From contig JAJDWB010000010.1 in assembly GCA_022825855.1 (NCBI GenBank), positions 1 to 64,000 on the forward strand: DNA of 64,000 nt, written 5' to 3'. Position numbers and translations under genes: made by a program. The stretch is from Dehalococcoidia bacterium (lineage in GTDB: Bacteria; Chloroflexota; Dehalococcoidia; Bin125). Of this stretch, positions 32,793-40,142 are shown piece after piece. The notes beneath the pieces are model-generated. The model searched no databases, was not told where the DNA came from, and saw nothing but the letters and a program-made list of their open reading frames with translations. Each line of letters starts with the position of its first letter. Position 1 is the stretch's first letter.

Positions 32793-33074
32793 ATGCCGCT
32801 CTATCTCACCGAGGCCCGCTGGGACGCCGCGCAGCCGCTGGACGACGTGCTCGCCGCGCTGGAGGAGATCGTCCAGCGCACCGGCGGACAGGTGCAGCAG
32901 ACGCTGCAGGTCGAGGACGGTCTGTCGCTGACGATCGAGACGCCCGACAATCTGTCGTTGTTCCGCATCGGCCGCGAGGCGGCGGCGCTGGGCCTGGAGC
33001 TGAGCTCGCGGGCGGCATTGTCCCGAGTCGAGGCGGAGGCGCTCGATCGGGCGCATCGAGCGCGACACACGTAG
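32793..33074 (+). CDS. Hypothetical protein, 93 residues
   Basis: Starts MPLYLTEARWDAAQPLDDVL. It is predicted to be a small soluble alpha/beta protein with helices around residues 17-28 and 59-90. No motif recognised. It is followed 10 nt later by another small gene with a perfect GGAGG, so both form a short operon. Support comes from the promoter-like hexamer and the coupled downstream gene. Confidence 0.6.
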   Translation: MPLYLTEARWDAAQPLDDVLAALEEIVQRTGGQVQQTLQVEDGLSLTIETPDNLSLFRIGREAAALGLELSSRAALSRVEAEALDRAHRARHT

Positions 33075-33084
33075 GAGGATCACG

Positions 33085-33282
33085 ATGGCCGACGACGCAC
33101 GCTGTGAAGAGATCCGCGCCGAGCGGGCGCGGCTGAACCTGCTGGCCGACGACATGCCGGGCAAGCTGCCGCCGCAGCCGGGCGATGGCCCGCTGGGTCG
33201 GCCCAACCCCGAGTTGCGGCGGATCTACGACCAGATCAACGATCTGCGCAAGGAACTGCTGGCGATGGGCTGCAAGCCCTGA
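33085..33282 (+). CDS. Hypothetical protein, 65 residues
   Basis: A small charged protein (MADDARCEEIRAERARL...) with a Pro/Gly-rich middle (PGKLPPQPGDGPLGRPNP) and a helical C-terminus ending LLAMGCKP. TAGGAGGATCACG before the ATG is a clear ribosome-binding site. No family recognised. Confidence 0.65.
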   Translation: MADDARCEEIRAERARLNLLADDMPGKLPPQPGDGPLGRPNPELRRIYDQINDLRKELLAMGCKP

Positions 33283-33288
33283 GGGGGA

Positions 33289-33352
33289 GGGCCCTCACCC
33301 CCCGCCTACGCGGGGGCAGGCTCTAACCCTCTCCCTCGGGGAGAGGGGACGG
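33289..33352. repeat. Type A repeat interrupted by type C
   Basis: GGCCCTCACC is separated from TAACCCTCTCCC by a hairpin insert CCCGCCTACGCGGGGGCAGGCTC. The same insert position is used at 59975 and 61590. Confidence 0.85.
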
Positions 33353-33417
33353 GGATTTACGTTTGGTTGATGACGGGGGTGGAGTGGGGGCGGGAAGCTG
33401 GCTGAGGAGACGCGGAA

Positions 33418-33443
33418 GAGGCGGGGCCTTGCGACCCCGCCTC
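33418..33443 (-). terminator. Terminator after the FPDTG protein gene
   Basis: Perfect 9-bp arms GAGGCGGGG/CCCCGCCTC with an 8-nt loop, downstream of the minus-strand gene ending at 33498. It may act in both directions, also for the small plus-strand genes ending at 33282. Confidence 0.65.
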
Positions 33444-33497
33444 TCCGTGCCGTTACTCGGCCAATGCCGGTCAGGCATCGCTTCCGCGCGAAAGGGC

Positions 33498-34064
33498 TTA
33501 AGCGCGGTTGCGCATCCGGCGCAGACCGAGACCAGTCACCGATGCCGCGGAGAGCGCGATCAGCAGGCCGATCAGGCCGGCCGAGACGCCGCTGCCGTTG
33601 TCAGCGAGACCACCGCTCCCCGTGTCGGGGAACTCGTTCTCGTCGTCGAGCATGGCGCCCTCGTCGTCGTCCTCCATCATCGAGTCCTCGCCGTCGCCCT
33701 CTTCCATCATCGAGTCCTCGTCGCCCTCCTCCATCATGGAGTCGTCGTCGCTCATCGCGACGGTCAGGGTGACGCCCGTGCTGTCGGAAGTCGAAGCGAC
33801 GATCGTTGCGTCGGCGGCTTCGCCGTTGACGGTGAAGCTCGCGCTCTCGGCCGCGGCGGCCGGAACGTCGATGTACCAGCTCCCGTCGTCGCCGACGGTG
33901 GCCGAGCCGAGCTCGTTCCCGTCCGCGTCCACCGCGCCGATCGTGTCGCCGGCGGTGGCGTCGGTGCCGTAGAAGCGGTGCGGCGGGGTGTCCTGGGCCG
34001 TCGCGGCGGCCAGCGCCGCCAGCGCGATCACGACACCCAGCGCAACTGTGATGATCCGTTGCAT
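33498..34064 (-). CDS. Secreted acidic protein with FPDTG cell-wall sorting-like signal
   Basis: A 188-residue protein. Signal peptide 1-23 (MQRIITVALGVVIALAALAA). Residues 30-104 form a small beta domain (TAGDTIGAVDADGNEL, GDDGSWYIDV). Residues 105-143 are tandem acidic units DDDSMMEEG/GDEDSMMEEG/GEDSMMEDDD. FPDTG lies at 145-149, a hydrophobic helix at about 158-180 and a basic tail LRRMRNRA. The C-terminal order matches LPxTG-type sortase substrates, with Phe for Leu. Probably displayed on a monoderm cell surface; the acidic Met-rich repeats could bind cations. AAAGGA precedes the start. It lies 94 bp after a larger surface-protein gene. Confidence 0.85.
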   Translation of the reverse strand: MQRIITVALGVVIALAALAAATAQDTPPHRFYGTDATAGDTIGAVDADGNELGSATVGDDGSWYIDVPAAAAESASFTVNGEAADATIVASTSDSTGVTLTVAMSDDDSMMEEGDEDSMMEEGDGEDSMMEDDDEGAMLDDENEFPDTGSGGLADNGSGVSAGLIGLLIALSAASVTGLGLRRMRNRA

Positions 34065-34097
34065 GTCAGCGTCCTTTCATTCGGTCGCCTGCAACCC

Positions 34098-34144
34098 GGC
34101 GGGGCCCTCACCCCCTCCCTCTCCCGGGGGAGAGGGAGGGGAAA
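34098..34144. repeat. Type A-like palindromic repeat
   Basis: GGGCCCTCACCCCCTCCC followed by CTCTCCCGGGGGAGAG, a variant type A between the two surface-protein genes. Confidence 0.75.
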
Positions 34145-34158
34145 GAGCGCCCGTCCGG

Positions 34159-36297
34159 CTAGTTGCTGACGTAGAGGATGTCGTTGTCGGTGACCAGGAA
34201 GTCGGTCGAGCCGGGAACCTCGTTGCCGTTGACGACCGAGTAGCGGACCCAGGCGGAGCCGTTCCACAGGTGGATGGCGGTCGCGCCGCGGCCCGAGACC
34301 AGGGCGAAGAGCTCGGAGGCCGAGCTGGCGGTGTCGCAGGTGTAGGTCGCGAAGCCGCTGGTTTCGCTCAGGCAGCCAAGGGTGACTTCCTCGGCCTCGG
34401 CGGTGTCGGCGGCGCCAGCGGTGCTGTTGACCGTAGTGGCTGCCTTGCCGCTGCCAGAGATTGCCGAGATCACTGAGCGGCCATCACCGATCACAACAAA
34501 GGTCGCAGTGGCCACGCCGTCCTTGGTCATCTTGCCGGCGTTGCCGACCAAGTCCAAGATGGCGCCGTTGCCGCTGGCTCCGAAGGTGACCTCAGTGCCG
34601 TCGGAGACGGAGTTTCCGTCCTTGTCGGTCACAGTGGCAGTCGCGGTGACGAAGGCATCGTCGTCACCGGGGCTGGTGTTGTCTACGGCAAGTTCGATGT
34701 TCGCAGCGGCACCGGCCACGTTGAACGTCGCCGTGTCCTCGAGCTCTCCCTGGCTCACCGTGACGGTGTACTCGCCGGCGGCCAACGGCGCCGCCTGGGT
34801 GCCCTTGCCGGTCAGTGTGATGTAGTACTTCGTGCCAGACTTCGTCGGCTGAGATGCGTCGATCTTCGAGCGCAACACGCTCTTGTCGTCTGGACCAGTG
34901 ATGACAATCCGAACGCCTCGAGTCGGCGGGGTTGCCTTGTTGCCACCATCATCGGTTGCCGTGACCTCAAGCTTGACAGTGTCATCGTCAGCGCCAGCCT
35001 CATTCACTGCAAGCAGTGCTTCGGTAGCGTCAGCGACCGACAAGCCTGTCGGTGTACCTGAGAAGGTCAGCGTGACCGTTTCAGTCGTGATGGAGGTGCC
35101 AGGACCAATGACCAGGGCGTACACATCTACTGTGCCGGGCTTGCTGTTCGCCTTGCTGAGGGAGAACTTCACCGTTTGGCCAACTCGCTCACCTGTCTCT
35201 TCTTCCCGAAGAACGTTGCCAGTTACCCCAGTAACACCGAAGTCAACTCTGCCGCCTCCTGCGATGACCTGAATCTCAGAGACATCGCCAGGGTTCGACT
35301 TGGAACCAAGACTGTTGAAGGCCTGCACCACCAGGTTGATTTTGCCACCGACGAGGACCGTTCCAGACTCAGGAATTGTCTCATCCTTGATTGTCGCCGG
35401 GTTGTCGTCCATGACGTTGCCGAGCGACAAGGTTGCGCTACCAAGCCCAGCGCCAGCATCGTCTGTAACGGTCAGCGTTTCAGTGTCGCTGGCCGTCACG
35501 CGACCTGTCGCAGCTTCCTGCGAGTCGGCGCTAGCGGTGACGGTGTAATCGCCGGTTGGCACCCCCGCGGTGGACACCAGGAACGTTGCCGAGATCCGGA
35601 CCGAAGGCTGGTCGCCATCGGTAGCTGGATCGCCATCAACTGCGCTGACCTGGTCGCCGACTGCAGATGCGGTCTGAACCCGCGTAGCCGTCCTGCCCTC
35701 GCCACTGACAATGGCCAACGGCGCAGGCACGGTAAGGGAAATGCTCGGGCCGTCTGCTGCAGTGTCGCTCTGCGCGTTGGGCGAGTACGACGCGGTAACG
35801 GTGACGGTCAGCGGTGTGGTTGCGCTCGCCCTGACCGTGTTGTCGGAGTCGCCGAAGTCGATCTTTGTGATCTCGAAGCGATGGACCTCGAACAGGTAGA
35901 CGACATCGGTGACATCAGGGTCATCACCCTCGTCTGGACCATCCGCCACTACCGTGCGGTGCGTCACAGTTGCAGTGCCGAAGTCAGCGGCCGTGACTGT
36001 CGAGCCACTGATCGTGACAACCTCGTCGTCGCTCGACTGCAGGTACTCACCGACTGTAGTGGCAGTCAGTTCTGCGCTATCCGCGACTGCGTCCGGGCTA
36101 GTGGTGCCTGGAATGTCACACGAGTCGGTGTTACCGAGATCGTTTGTGAAGGGTGCTTCAGCAGTGTCGGCAGTACAGTCGCCCAGTGCGATCGCCGCTC
36201 TCGCCGACGGCATCACCGTGAACATCGCAGCGACGAGGGCGAGCAGTGTCGCCAAAGCCACCACATTGGTGCGCTTGCGCGCAAGTGATCCAATCAT
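34159..36297 (-). CDS. Secreted Ig-like repeat surface protein
   Basis: A 712-residue protein. The start at 36297 has GGGAGAAG upstream and gives a signal peptide MIGSLARKRTNVVALATLLALVAA... ending near SARA. The mature part is all-beta with repeated Ig/invasin-like strands (for example ADGPSISLTVPAPLAIVSGEG, TVLVGGKINLVVQAFNSLG, DKDGNSVSDGTEVTFGASG). The C-terminal domain ends with AIHLWNGSAWVRYSVVNG and VTDNDILYVSN. There is no LPxTG motif or terminal membrane helix. Likely an exported cell-surface or extracellular protein. A 16-C homopolymer lies 82 bp upstream of the start, and the FPDTG protein gene follows. Confidence 0.85.
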   Translation of the reverse strand: MIGSLARKRTNVVALATLLALVAAMFTVMPSARAAIALGDCTADTAEAPFTNDLGNTDSCDIPGTTSPDAVADSAELTATTVGEYLQSSDDEVVTISGSTVTAADFGTATVTHRTVVADGPDEGDDPDVTDVVYLFEVHRFEITKIDFGDSDNTVRASATTPLTVTVTASYSPNAQSDTAADGPSISLTVPAPLAIVSGEGRTATRVQTASAVGDQVSAVDGDPATDGDQPSVRISATFLVSTAGVPTGDYTVTASADSQEAATGRVTASDTETLTVTDDAGAGLGSATLSLGNVMDDNPATIKDETIPESGTVLVGGKINLVVQAFNSLGSKSNPGDVSEIQVIAGGGRVDFGVTGVTGNVLREEETGERVGQTVKFSLSKANSKPGTVDVYALVIGPGTSITTETVTLTFSGTPTGLSVADATEALLAVNEAGADDDTVKLEVTATDDGGNKATPPTRGVRIVITGPDDKSVLRSKIDASQPTKSGTKYYITLTGKGTQAAPLAAGEYTVTVSQGELEDTATFNVAGAAANIELAVDNTSPGDDDAFVTATATVTDKDGNSVSDGTEVTFGASGNGAILDLVGNAGKMTKDGVATATFVVIGDGRSVISAISGSGKAATTVNSTAGAADTAEAEEVTLGCLSETSGFATYTCDTASSASELFALVSGRGATAIHLWNGSAWVRYSVVNGNEVPGSTDFLVTDNDILYVSN

Positions 36298-36378
36298 GTC
36301 TTCTCCCTTTCCACGGGAATCAGGGGGGCGCCGGCAACCCTTGCCGACCACACAGCTGACAAGGAAAAGCGTCCTATA

Positions 36379-36394
36379 CCCCCCCCCCCCCCCC
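36379..36394. repeat. Poly-C tract (16 C) upstream of surface-protein gene
   Basis: The longest homopolymer in the window, 82 bp upstream of the minus-strand start at 36297 (it reads as poly-G on the coding strand). Prone to slippage, so its length in any assembly should be treated with care. Confidence 0.9.
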
Positions 36395-36457
36395 GTCAAG
36401 GGGTTGGCGATACCGAAGCGGCACAAATTACGTTGGGGCAACATTCGGGGAGGGGCG

Positions 36458-36645
36458 GACCCCCCTCTGTCACTCCGTGACATCTCCCCCCTGAAGGGGG
36501 GAGAGAGTGCATGGGGAGGGGCTGCCGCCGCCTGTTCAGGCCAGGCCCCCGCCTACGCGGGGGCGACGTAGGGGGGTGACGGGAGGCCTTATCAGGCCAG
36601 GGGCAGCCCGTGCGGGCCCCCGCCTGCGCGGGGGCGACGTTGGAT
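36458..36645. repeat. Repeat cluster, type B plus two type C hairpins
   Basis: A type B element at 36461-36510 is followed by two hairpins CCCCCGCCTACGCGGGGGCGAC / CCCCCGCCTGCGCGGGGGCGAC near 36546 and 36618. Together with the poly-C run this fills the 380-bp gap 36298-36677. No gene is seen there. Confidence 0.85.
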
Positions 36646-36677
36646 GGGTCTCATTGGGGAAAGGGGATCGGATTGGG

Positions 36678-37079
36678 TTAGAGGCGGGCGAGGATGGCGG
36701 CCATGAGGGCGAACATGCCGGAGAATCCGATGGCCATGATCCAGTAGAGCGTGCGGAAACGGCGGTCGATGTCAGCGCGGAACTCGTCGAAATCGCAGTG
36801 GAACTCAGCGCGCAGCTGGTCGAGGCCGCGGTGGAGGTCTTCTCGGAGCTGGTCGAGGCCGCGTTGGAGGTCTTCGCGAGTCATCTGGAGCTGCTCTTTG
36901 GTGGCGAGCACGGTCAAGTCCGCTTTGGTCGCGGTCTGCGACAGCACACGGGTCATGCCGAGTTGGAAGGCGCGGGCGAACGCCTTGGCCTGGGGCGCCT
37001 CCATCCCGACCTCGATGAGTTCTTCTTCGAGGTTGTCGGCCCAGTAGTCGATCTGCGGGTCGGCAGGTTCAGTGACCAT
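36678..37079 (-). CDS. DUF1640-like coiled-coil membrane protein
   Basis: A 133-residue protein. Residues about 20-50 are helical, and residues about 60-105 form heptad-like repeats (EQLQMTREDLQRGLDQLREDLHRGLDQLRAEF). A C-terminal transmembrane helix (YWIMAIGFSGMFALMAAILARL) follows. This order resembles DUF1640/CCDC90-type proteins. Likely an oligomeric tail-anchored protein; function unknown. AGGAGCC precedes the start. Confidence 0.7.
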   Translation of the reverse strand: MVTEPADPQIDYWADNLEEELIEVGMEAPQAKAFARAFQLGMTRVLSQTATKADLTVLATKEQLQMTREDLQRGLDQLREDLHRGLDQLRAEFHCDFDEFRADIDRRFRTLYWIMAIGFSGMFALMAAILARL

Positions 37080-37120
37080 GCAAGGCTCCTGTGGGGGTCA
37101 TGGTAGCGCAGCGGCCTCAC

Positions 37121-37185
37121 CACCCGCTCCGCGGGGGAAAGCGGGGAGCCGAGCGGGTCCCTGCGTGAAGCAGGGGCTGGGCAGG
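37121..37185. repeat. Type D repeat with hairpin
   Basis: CGGGGAGCCGAGCGGGTCCC followed by a CCCTGC..GCAGGG hairpin. It is the same type D arrangement as near 1374 and 13487. Confidence 0.75.
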
Positions 37186-37186
37186 G

Positions 37187-37420
37187 TCAGCGATCCCACG
37201 AGGCGCGCTCTTCGGCGAGGTAGTCGTCGACCTCTTTGCCGGTCTTGAAGAGGCGCTCGCGGGGGCCGTCGTTGATGATTTGCCAGATGGTGCGGCGGGG
37301 CGGGGCGGGCTCGTGGAGGATGACGACTTCGACGGTCTGGCCTGCTTCAAGTTCCGGGCAGACGAGTTCGAGCTTGCCGCCGGGCTGGACGGTGACCTGC
37401 TGCTTGAGCTCTTGCGGCAT
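37187..37420 (-). CDS. VapB-like / AbrB-like antitoxin-type protein, no toxin partner
   Basis: A 77-residue protein. The N-terminal half is a beta strand-rich swapped-hairpin-like segment (QQVTVQPGGKLELVCPELEAGQTVEVVIL). The C-terminal half carries the LFKTGKEVDDYLAEERASWD tail typical of small antitoxins paired with PIN-domain VapC toxins. No PIN gene follows; the next downstream gene is the coiled-coil protein. AAGGG precedes the ATG. Assignment is by pattern only. Confidence 0.6.
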   Translation of the reverse strand: MPQELKQQVTVQPGGKLELVCPELEAGQTVEVVILHEPAPPRRTIWQIINDGPRERLFKTGKEVDDYLAEERASWDR

Positions 37421-37555
37421 GGGATTGCCCTTCGATGCTCGGGGAGCCGTGTTCATTGTATCGGCGGATCGGAGGGGGCGGGTTCGGTTAACTTGCCGTG
37501 ATGTGGGTGGCATTTGGCGGGGGGAATCGATAGGCTGAGTTGTACAACTGAATAT

Positions 37556-37712
37556 TGGGGCCGAATCCCCGCGCGGTCTGACCGGGCGGGGAGCGGGGGA
37601 CCCACCAACTTGGGGTGAATGCGATTCGTCCGCTCCTGGAGCCGAAGAGTCGCACGGCGCGCTCCCTTGCGCCGAACCCGTCAGCTAACCCCGTAGGCGA
37701 CCGAGGGAGACG
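37556..37712 (+). ncRNA. Cyclic-di-AMP riboswitch (ydaO-yuaA type)
   Basis: Carries the conserved blocks of the ydaO motif in the right order and on the plus strand: GGAGCGGGGGACCCACC (37590-37606), TTGGGGTGAAT (37610-37620) and GCCGAACCCGTCAGCTAAC followed by CCGTAGGCGACCGAGGGAGA (37671-37709). The class senses c-di-AMP and normally controls cell-wall hydrolase, resuscitation-factor or ion-transport genes in cis. Here no plus-strand gene follows before a strong terminator at 37910. Boundaries are approximate. Confidence 0.85.
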
Positions 37713-37909
37713 GCGCGCCGGTTTGCGAGTTTGCGAACCGCCGCGCAGACCAGAACCCGTGTCTTGAGCACGGCTCCATCGGTCAGCCCGCCTGCTCACG
37801 GAGCGTGAGCGGCGATCGGCCAACCGACACGAGAGTCACGCCGGGAGCGACCGCCCGGCGCACTCAGGGGCACGGGTTTCTCGCTCGCCCGGCCCCGCTT
37901 CCTGGCCGA
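37713..37909 (+). other. Structured, non-coding stretch between riboswitch and terminator
   Basis: About 200 bp without a convincing ORF but with several hairpins: CGGTTTGC/GCGAACCG (37719-37740), CTCACG-gag-CGTGAG (37795-37809) and CGCCGGG/CCCGGCG (37839-37860). It could be an extended expression platform, a small RNA body or the remnant of a lost gene. The 540-bp gap 37421-37961 holds only this, the riboswitch and the terminator. Confidence 0.5.
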
Positions 37910-37940
37910 CCCCCGGACATCGCGTCCGGGGGTTCGGTTT
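37910..37940 (+). terminator. Intrinsic terminator closing the riboswitch transcript
   Basis: Perfect 9-bp arms CCCCCGGAC/GTCCGGGGG with a 5-nt loop, followed by TTCGGTTTA. It may also serve the convergent enoyl-CoA hydratase gene ending at 37962. Confidence 0.75.
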
Positions 37941-37961
37941 ATCCGGAGACCTCACAGCCGA

Positions 37962-38777
37962 TCAGCGGCCGATGAAGTTGGGCGGCCGCTTCTCGAGGAA
38001 GGCCTTGGCCGCTTCCTTGTTGTCCTCGCCGGTGAAGGAGAGGCCGACGTGCGCGCCTTCCTGGTAGAGCGAGTCGCTGAGGCTGGCGGTGGCGGCGTAG
38101 TTGAGCGTCCACTTCATCATCGAGAGCACGGCGGTCGGCCCCTGGGCCAGCTCGCGGCAGAAGGCGAGTCCCTCGGGCAAGAGTTCGTCGTGCGGCACGA
38201 CGCGGGTTACGATGCCCAGCGCCTCGGCCTCGTCGGCGTTGATCCGGCGGTCGAGCATCAAGAGCTCGCGGGCGCGGGTGATGCCGACCATCTGGTTGAG
38301 GAACCAGGCCACGCCGTAGTCGCCGGAGACGCCGATGTTGCGGAAGGCGGTGACGAAGCGGGCGCGGTCGGAGGCGATGCGGAAGTCGGTGGCCAGGCAG
38401 AGTCCGAGTCCGCCGCCGGCGGCCGGTCCGTTGACCAGCGAGACGGTCGGCGTACCCATCTCGTGCAGCATGCCGGTGGTCTGCTGCTGGCTGCGGTGGC
38501 TGCGGCGATTGCTGACGCCGGGTCCGGGCGGCGGCGCGTCGGAGCGGCGGCTCATGTTGTTGATGTCGGCGCCGGCCGAGAATCCGCGTCCCGCGCCGGT
38601 CAGCGCGACGCAGCGGATCTCGGGGTCGTCCTCGCAGTCGACGAGCGCGTCGGAGAGCCGCTGGAGCAGGTCGTCGCCGAAGGCGTTCATGCGCTCGGGC
38701 CGGTTCAGGGTGATCAGCGCCACGCCGTCGTCGCGCTTGTCGAGGATGACGGTGGCGTCGCTGTCTGATTCTGGCAT
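37962..38777 (-). CDS. Enoyl-CoA hydratase/isomerase family protein
   Basis: A 271-residue crotonase-fold protein: LNRPERMNAFGDDL, TGAGRGFSAGADIN (oxyanion hole), NGPAAGGGLGLCLATDFRIAS and GVSGDYGVAWFLNQMVG. The C-terminal KRPPNFIGR follows the usual pattern for family members with a loop after the ADI motif. It hydrates or isomerises an enoyl-CoA; substrate unknown. AAAGGA precedes the ATG. Monocistronic. Confidence 0.92.
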   Translation of the reverse strand: MPESDSDATVILDKRDDGVALITLNRPERMNAFGDDLLQRLSDALVDCEDDPEIRCVALTGAGRGFSAGADINNMSRRSDAPPPGPGVSNRRSHRSQQQTTGMLHEMGTPTVSLVNGPAAGGGLGLCLATDFRIASDRARFVTAFRNIGVSGDYGVAWFLNQMVGITRARELLMLDRRINADEAEALGIVTRVVPHDELLPEGLAFCRELAQGPTAVLSMMKWTLNYAATASLSDSLYQEGAHVGLSFTGEDNKEAAKAFLEKRPPNFIGR

Positions 38778-38881
38778 CTGCGGTCCTTTCGGAGTGCTGT
38801 GGGATCTGTGGCTGTGGATTCACGGGCGGAGCCGGTGAGGGCGATCCACTCACTGCCAGCCATGCTAGGCGCAGACGTGCG

Positions 38882-38887
38882 TACACT
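38882..38887 (+). promoter_or_regulatory. -10 hexamer TACACT, leaderless start
   Basis: TACACT ends 6 nt before the ATG at 38894; no Shine-Dalgarno precedes this start. Confidence 0.55.
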
Positions 38888-38893
38888 GGCGGC

Positions 38894-39589
38894 ATGTGCG
38901 GACGATTCACGCTGACGGTCGATTCGCTGGAGTTCGTCGAGGCCGTACAGCGGCTGAACGTGAAGCTGTTCGGCGGCGATTTCACGCCGCGTTTCAACAT
39001 CGCGCCGACGCAGCTCCACCCCATTTTGCTCGCTGACGGCGAGGAGTTTGCCGCTCAGCCGGCGCGCTGGGGACTGGTCAATTCGTGGGCGAAGGACGCC
39101 AAGCGGGCGGCGCGGCAGATCAATGCGCGCTCGGAGTCGGTGGCCGAGTCCCGGGCCTACGCGCGGCCGTTCAAGCGTCAGCGCTGCCTGGTCCCGGCCG
39201 ACGGCTGGTACGAGTGGAGCGGGCCGAAGACGGAGCGTCAGCCGCACTGGATCCACCGCGCCGACCGCGAACCGTTCCTGTTCGCCGGTCTCTACGACGT
39301 CTGGCATCCAGAGCCCGACCGTCCGGCGATGACGTTCACAATCCTGACCCGCGAAGCGGCGGAGGCGCTGGCGAGCATCCACTCGCGGATGCCGGTGGTG
39401 CTGCCGCCGGATCGGCAGGAGGCCTGGCTCGATCCGGGCAACCAGGAGCTGGAGTCGGTGTTGCCGCTGCTCGATCTGCCGCCCGACGATTCGTTCGTGG
39501 GCGAGGCGGTGTCGACCAGGGTCAACGCCGTGCGCAACGACGATCCGGGTCTGCTCGAGCCCGAGCATCAGCAGGCGCTGGAGCCCTGA
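38894..39589 (+). CDS. yedK: SRAP (YedK/HMCES) abasic-site shield protein
   Basis: A 231-residue SOS-response-associated peptidase-like protein. Catalytic Cys2 (MCGRF) forms the thiazolidine link to abasic sites in single-stranded DNA. Also seen are FNIAPTQ, WGLVNSWAKD, INARSE, CLVPADGWYEW and the active-site His in HSRMPV. Length and motifs are complete. It protects replication forks from abasic sites. The DinB-family gene follows after 25 bp. Confidence 0.93.
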   Translation: MCGRFTLTVDSLEFVEAVQRLNVKLFGGDFTPRFNIAPTQLHPILLADGEEFAAQPARWGLVNSWAKDAKRAARQINARSESVAESRAYARPFKRQRCLVPADGWYEWSGPKTERQPHWIHRADREPFLFAGLYDVWHPEPDRPAMTFTILTREAAEALASIHSRMPVVLPPDRQEAWLDPGNQELESVLPLLDLPPDDSFVGEAVSTRVNAVRNDDPGLLEPEHQQALEP

Positions 39590-39614
39590 GACTTCCAAGA
39601 CTGGGGAGGGCCGC

Positions 39615-40142
39615 GTGTTTACCGATATCGATGTCTTTCTGCGCTACTTCAGGTCGGTCAACGGCCGCGCCGTTCGCGATGTGACGGCACTGCCGCCCGA
39701 GGCGGACGGCTGGACGCCCCAGGGCGGAGAAGGCGAGATGGCGTGGTCGATCAACAAGCTGATCGGGCACATGTGCGGATCGCGGCTGTACTTCGCCAGC
39801 GCCTACCGGCGCGAGGGCTGGATCTCGCCCGAACCGCCGGACGTGTCGAGTCCGAAGCTCTGGGGGCCGGCGCTCGACGCGAGCTTCGAGGAGTTCAGCC
39901 GGCTGGTGACCGAGGTGGGGCCCGAGGGTCTGACGCGTCAGATCGAGATGATCGACACGCCCGGCGCCACACTGAGCGGCTGGCGGCTGTTGCTGATGAT
40001 GATGGAGCACGATATTCACCACCGATCGCAGATCGATACCTACGCGGGCTTGAACGGCTGGGATCCGCCCGACATCTACTTCCGCTCGGCCGAGACGATC
40101 GCCGAACGACAGGATGAGCAGATCGCGAAGTACCGCTCGTGA
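39615..40142 (+). CDS. DinB/YfiT-like metal-binding four-helix protein
   Basis: A 175-residue DinB-superfamily protein. Histidines expected to bind a metal lie in IGHMCGS and MEHDIHHRSQID. Superfamily members act as thiol-dependent S-transferases (bacillithiol, mycothiol) or have unknown roles. GTG start with GGGGAGG upstream. Its stop overlaps the next gene start (GTGA). Confidence 0.85.
   Translation: MFTDIDVFLRYFRSVNGRAVRDVTALPPEADGWTPQGGEGEMAWSINKLIGHMCGSRLYFASAYRREGWISPEPPDVSSPKLWGPALDASFEEFSRLVTEVGPEGLTRQIEMIDTPGATLSGWRLLLMMMEHDIHHRSQIDTYAGLNGWDPPDIYFRSAETIAERQDEQIAKYRS

Noticed and set aside
37488-37823. Minus-strand ORF over the riboswitch region
   Set aside because: Composition is Arg/Gly/Ser-rich without family likeness, and it lies exactly on the complement of the conserved riboswitch blocks.
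37839-37980. Plus-strand frame from a GTG in the structured RNA region, as the gene controlled by the riboswitch
   Set aside because: About 55 residues, passes through the terminator, no signal peptide or family likeness and no ribosome-binding site.
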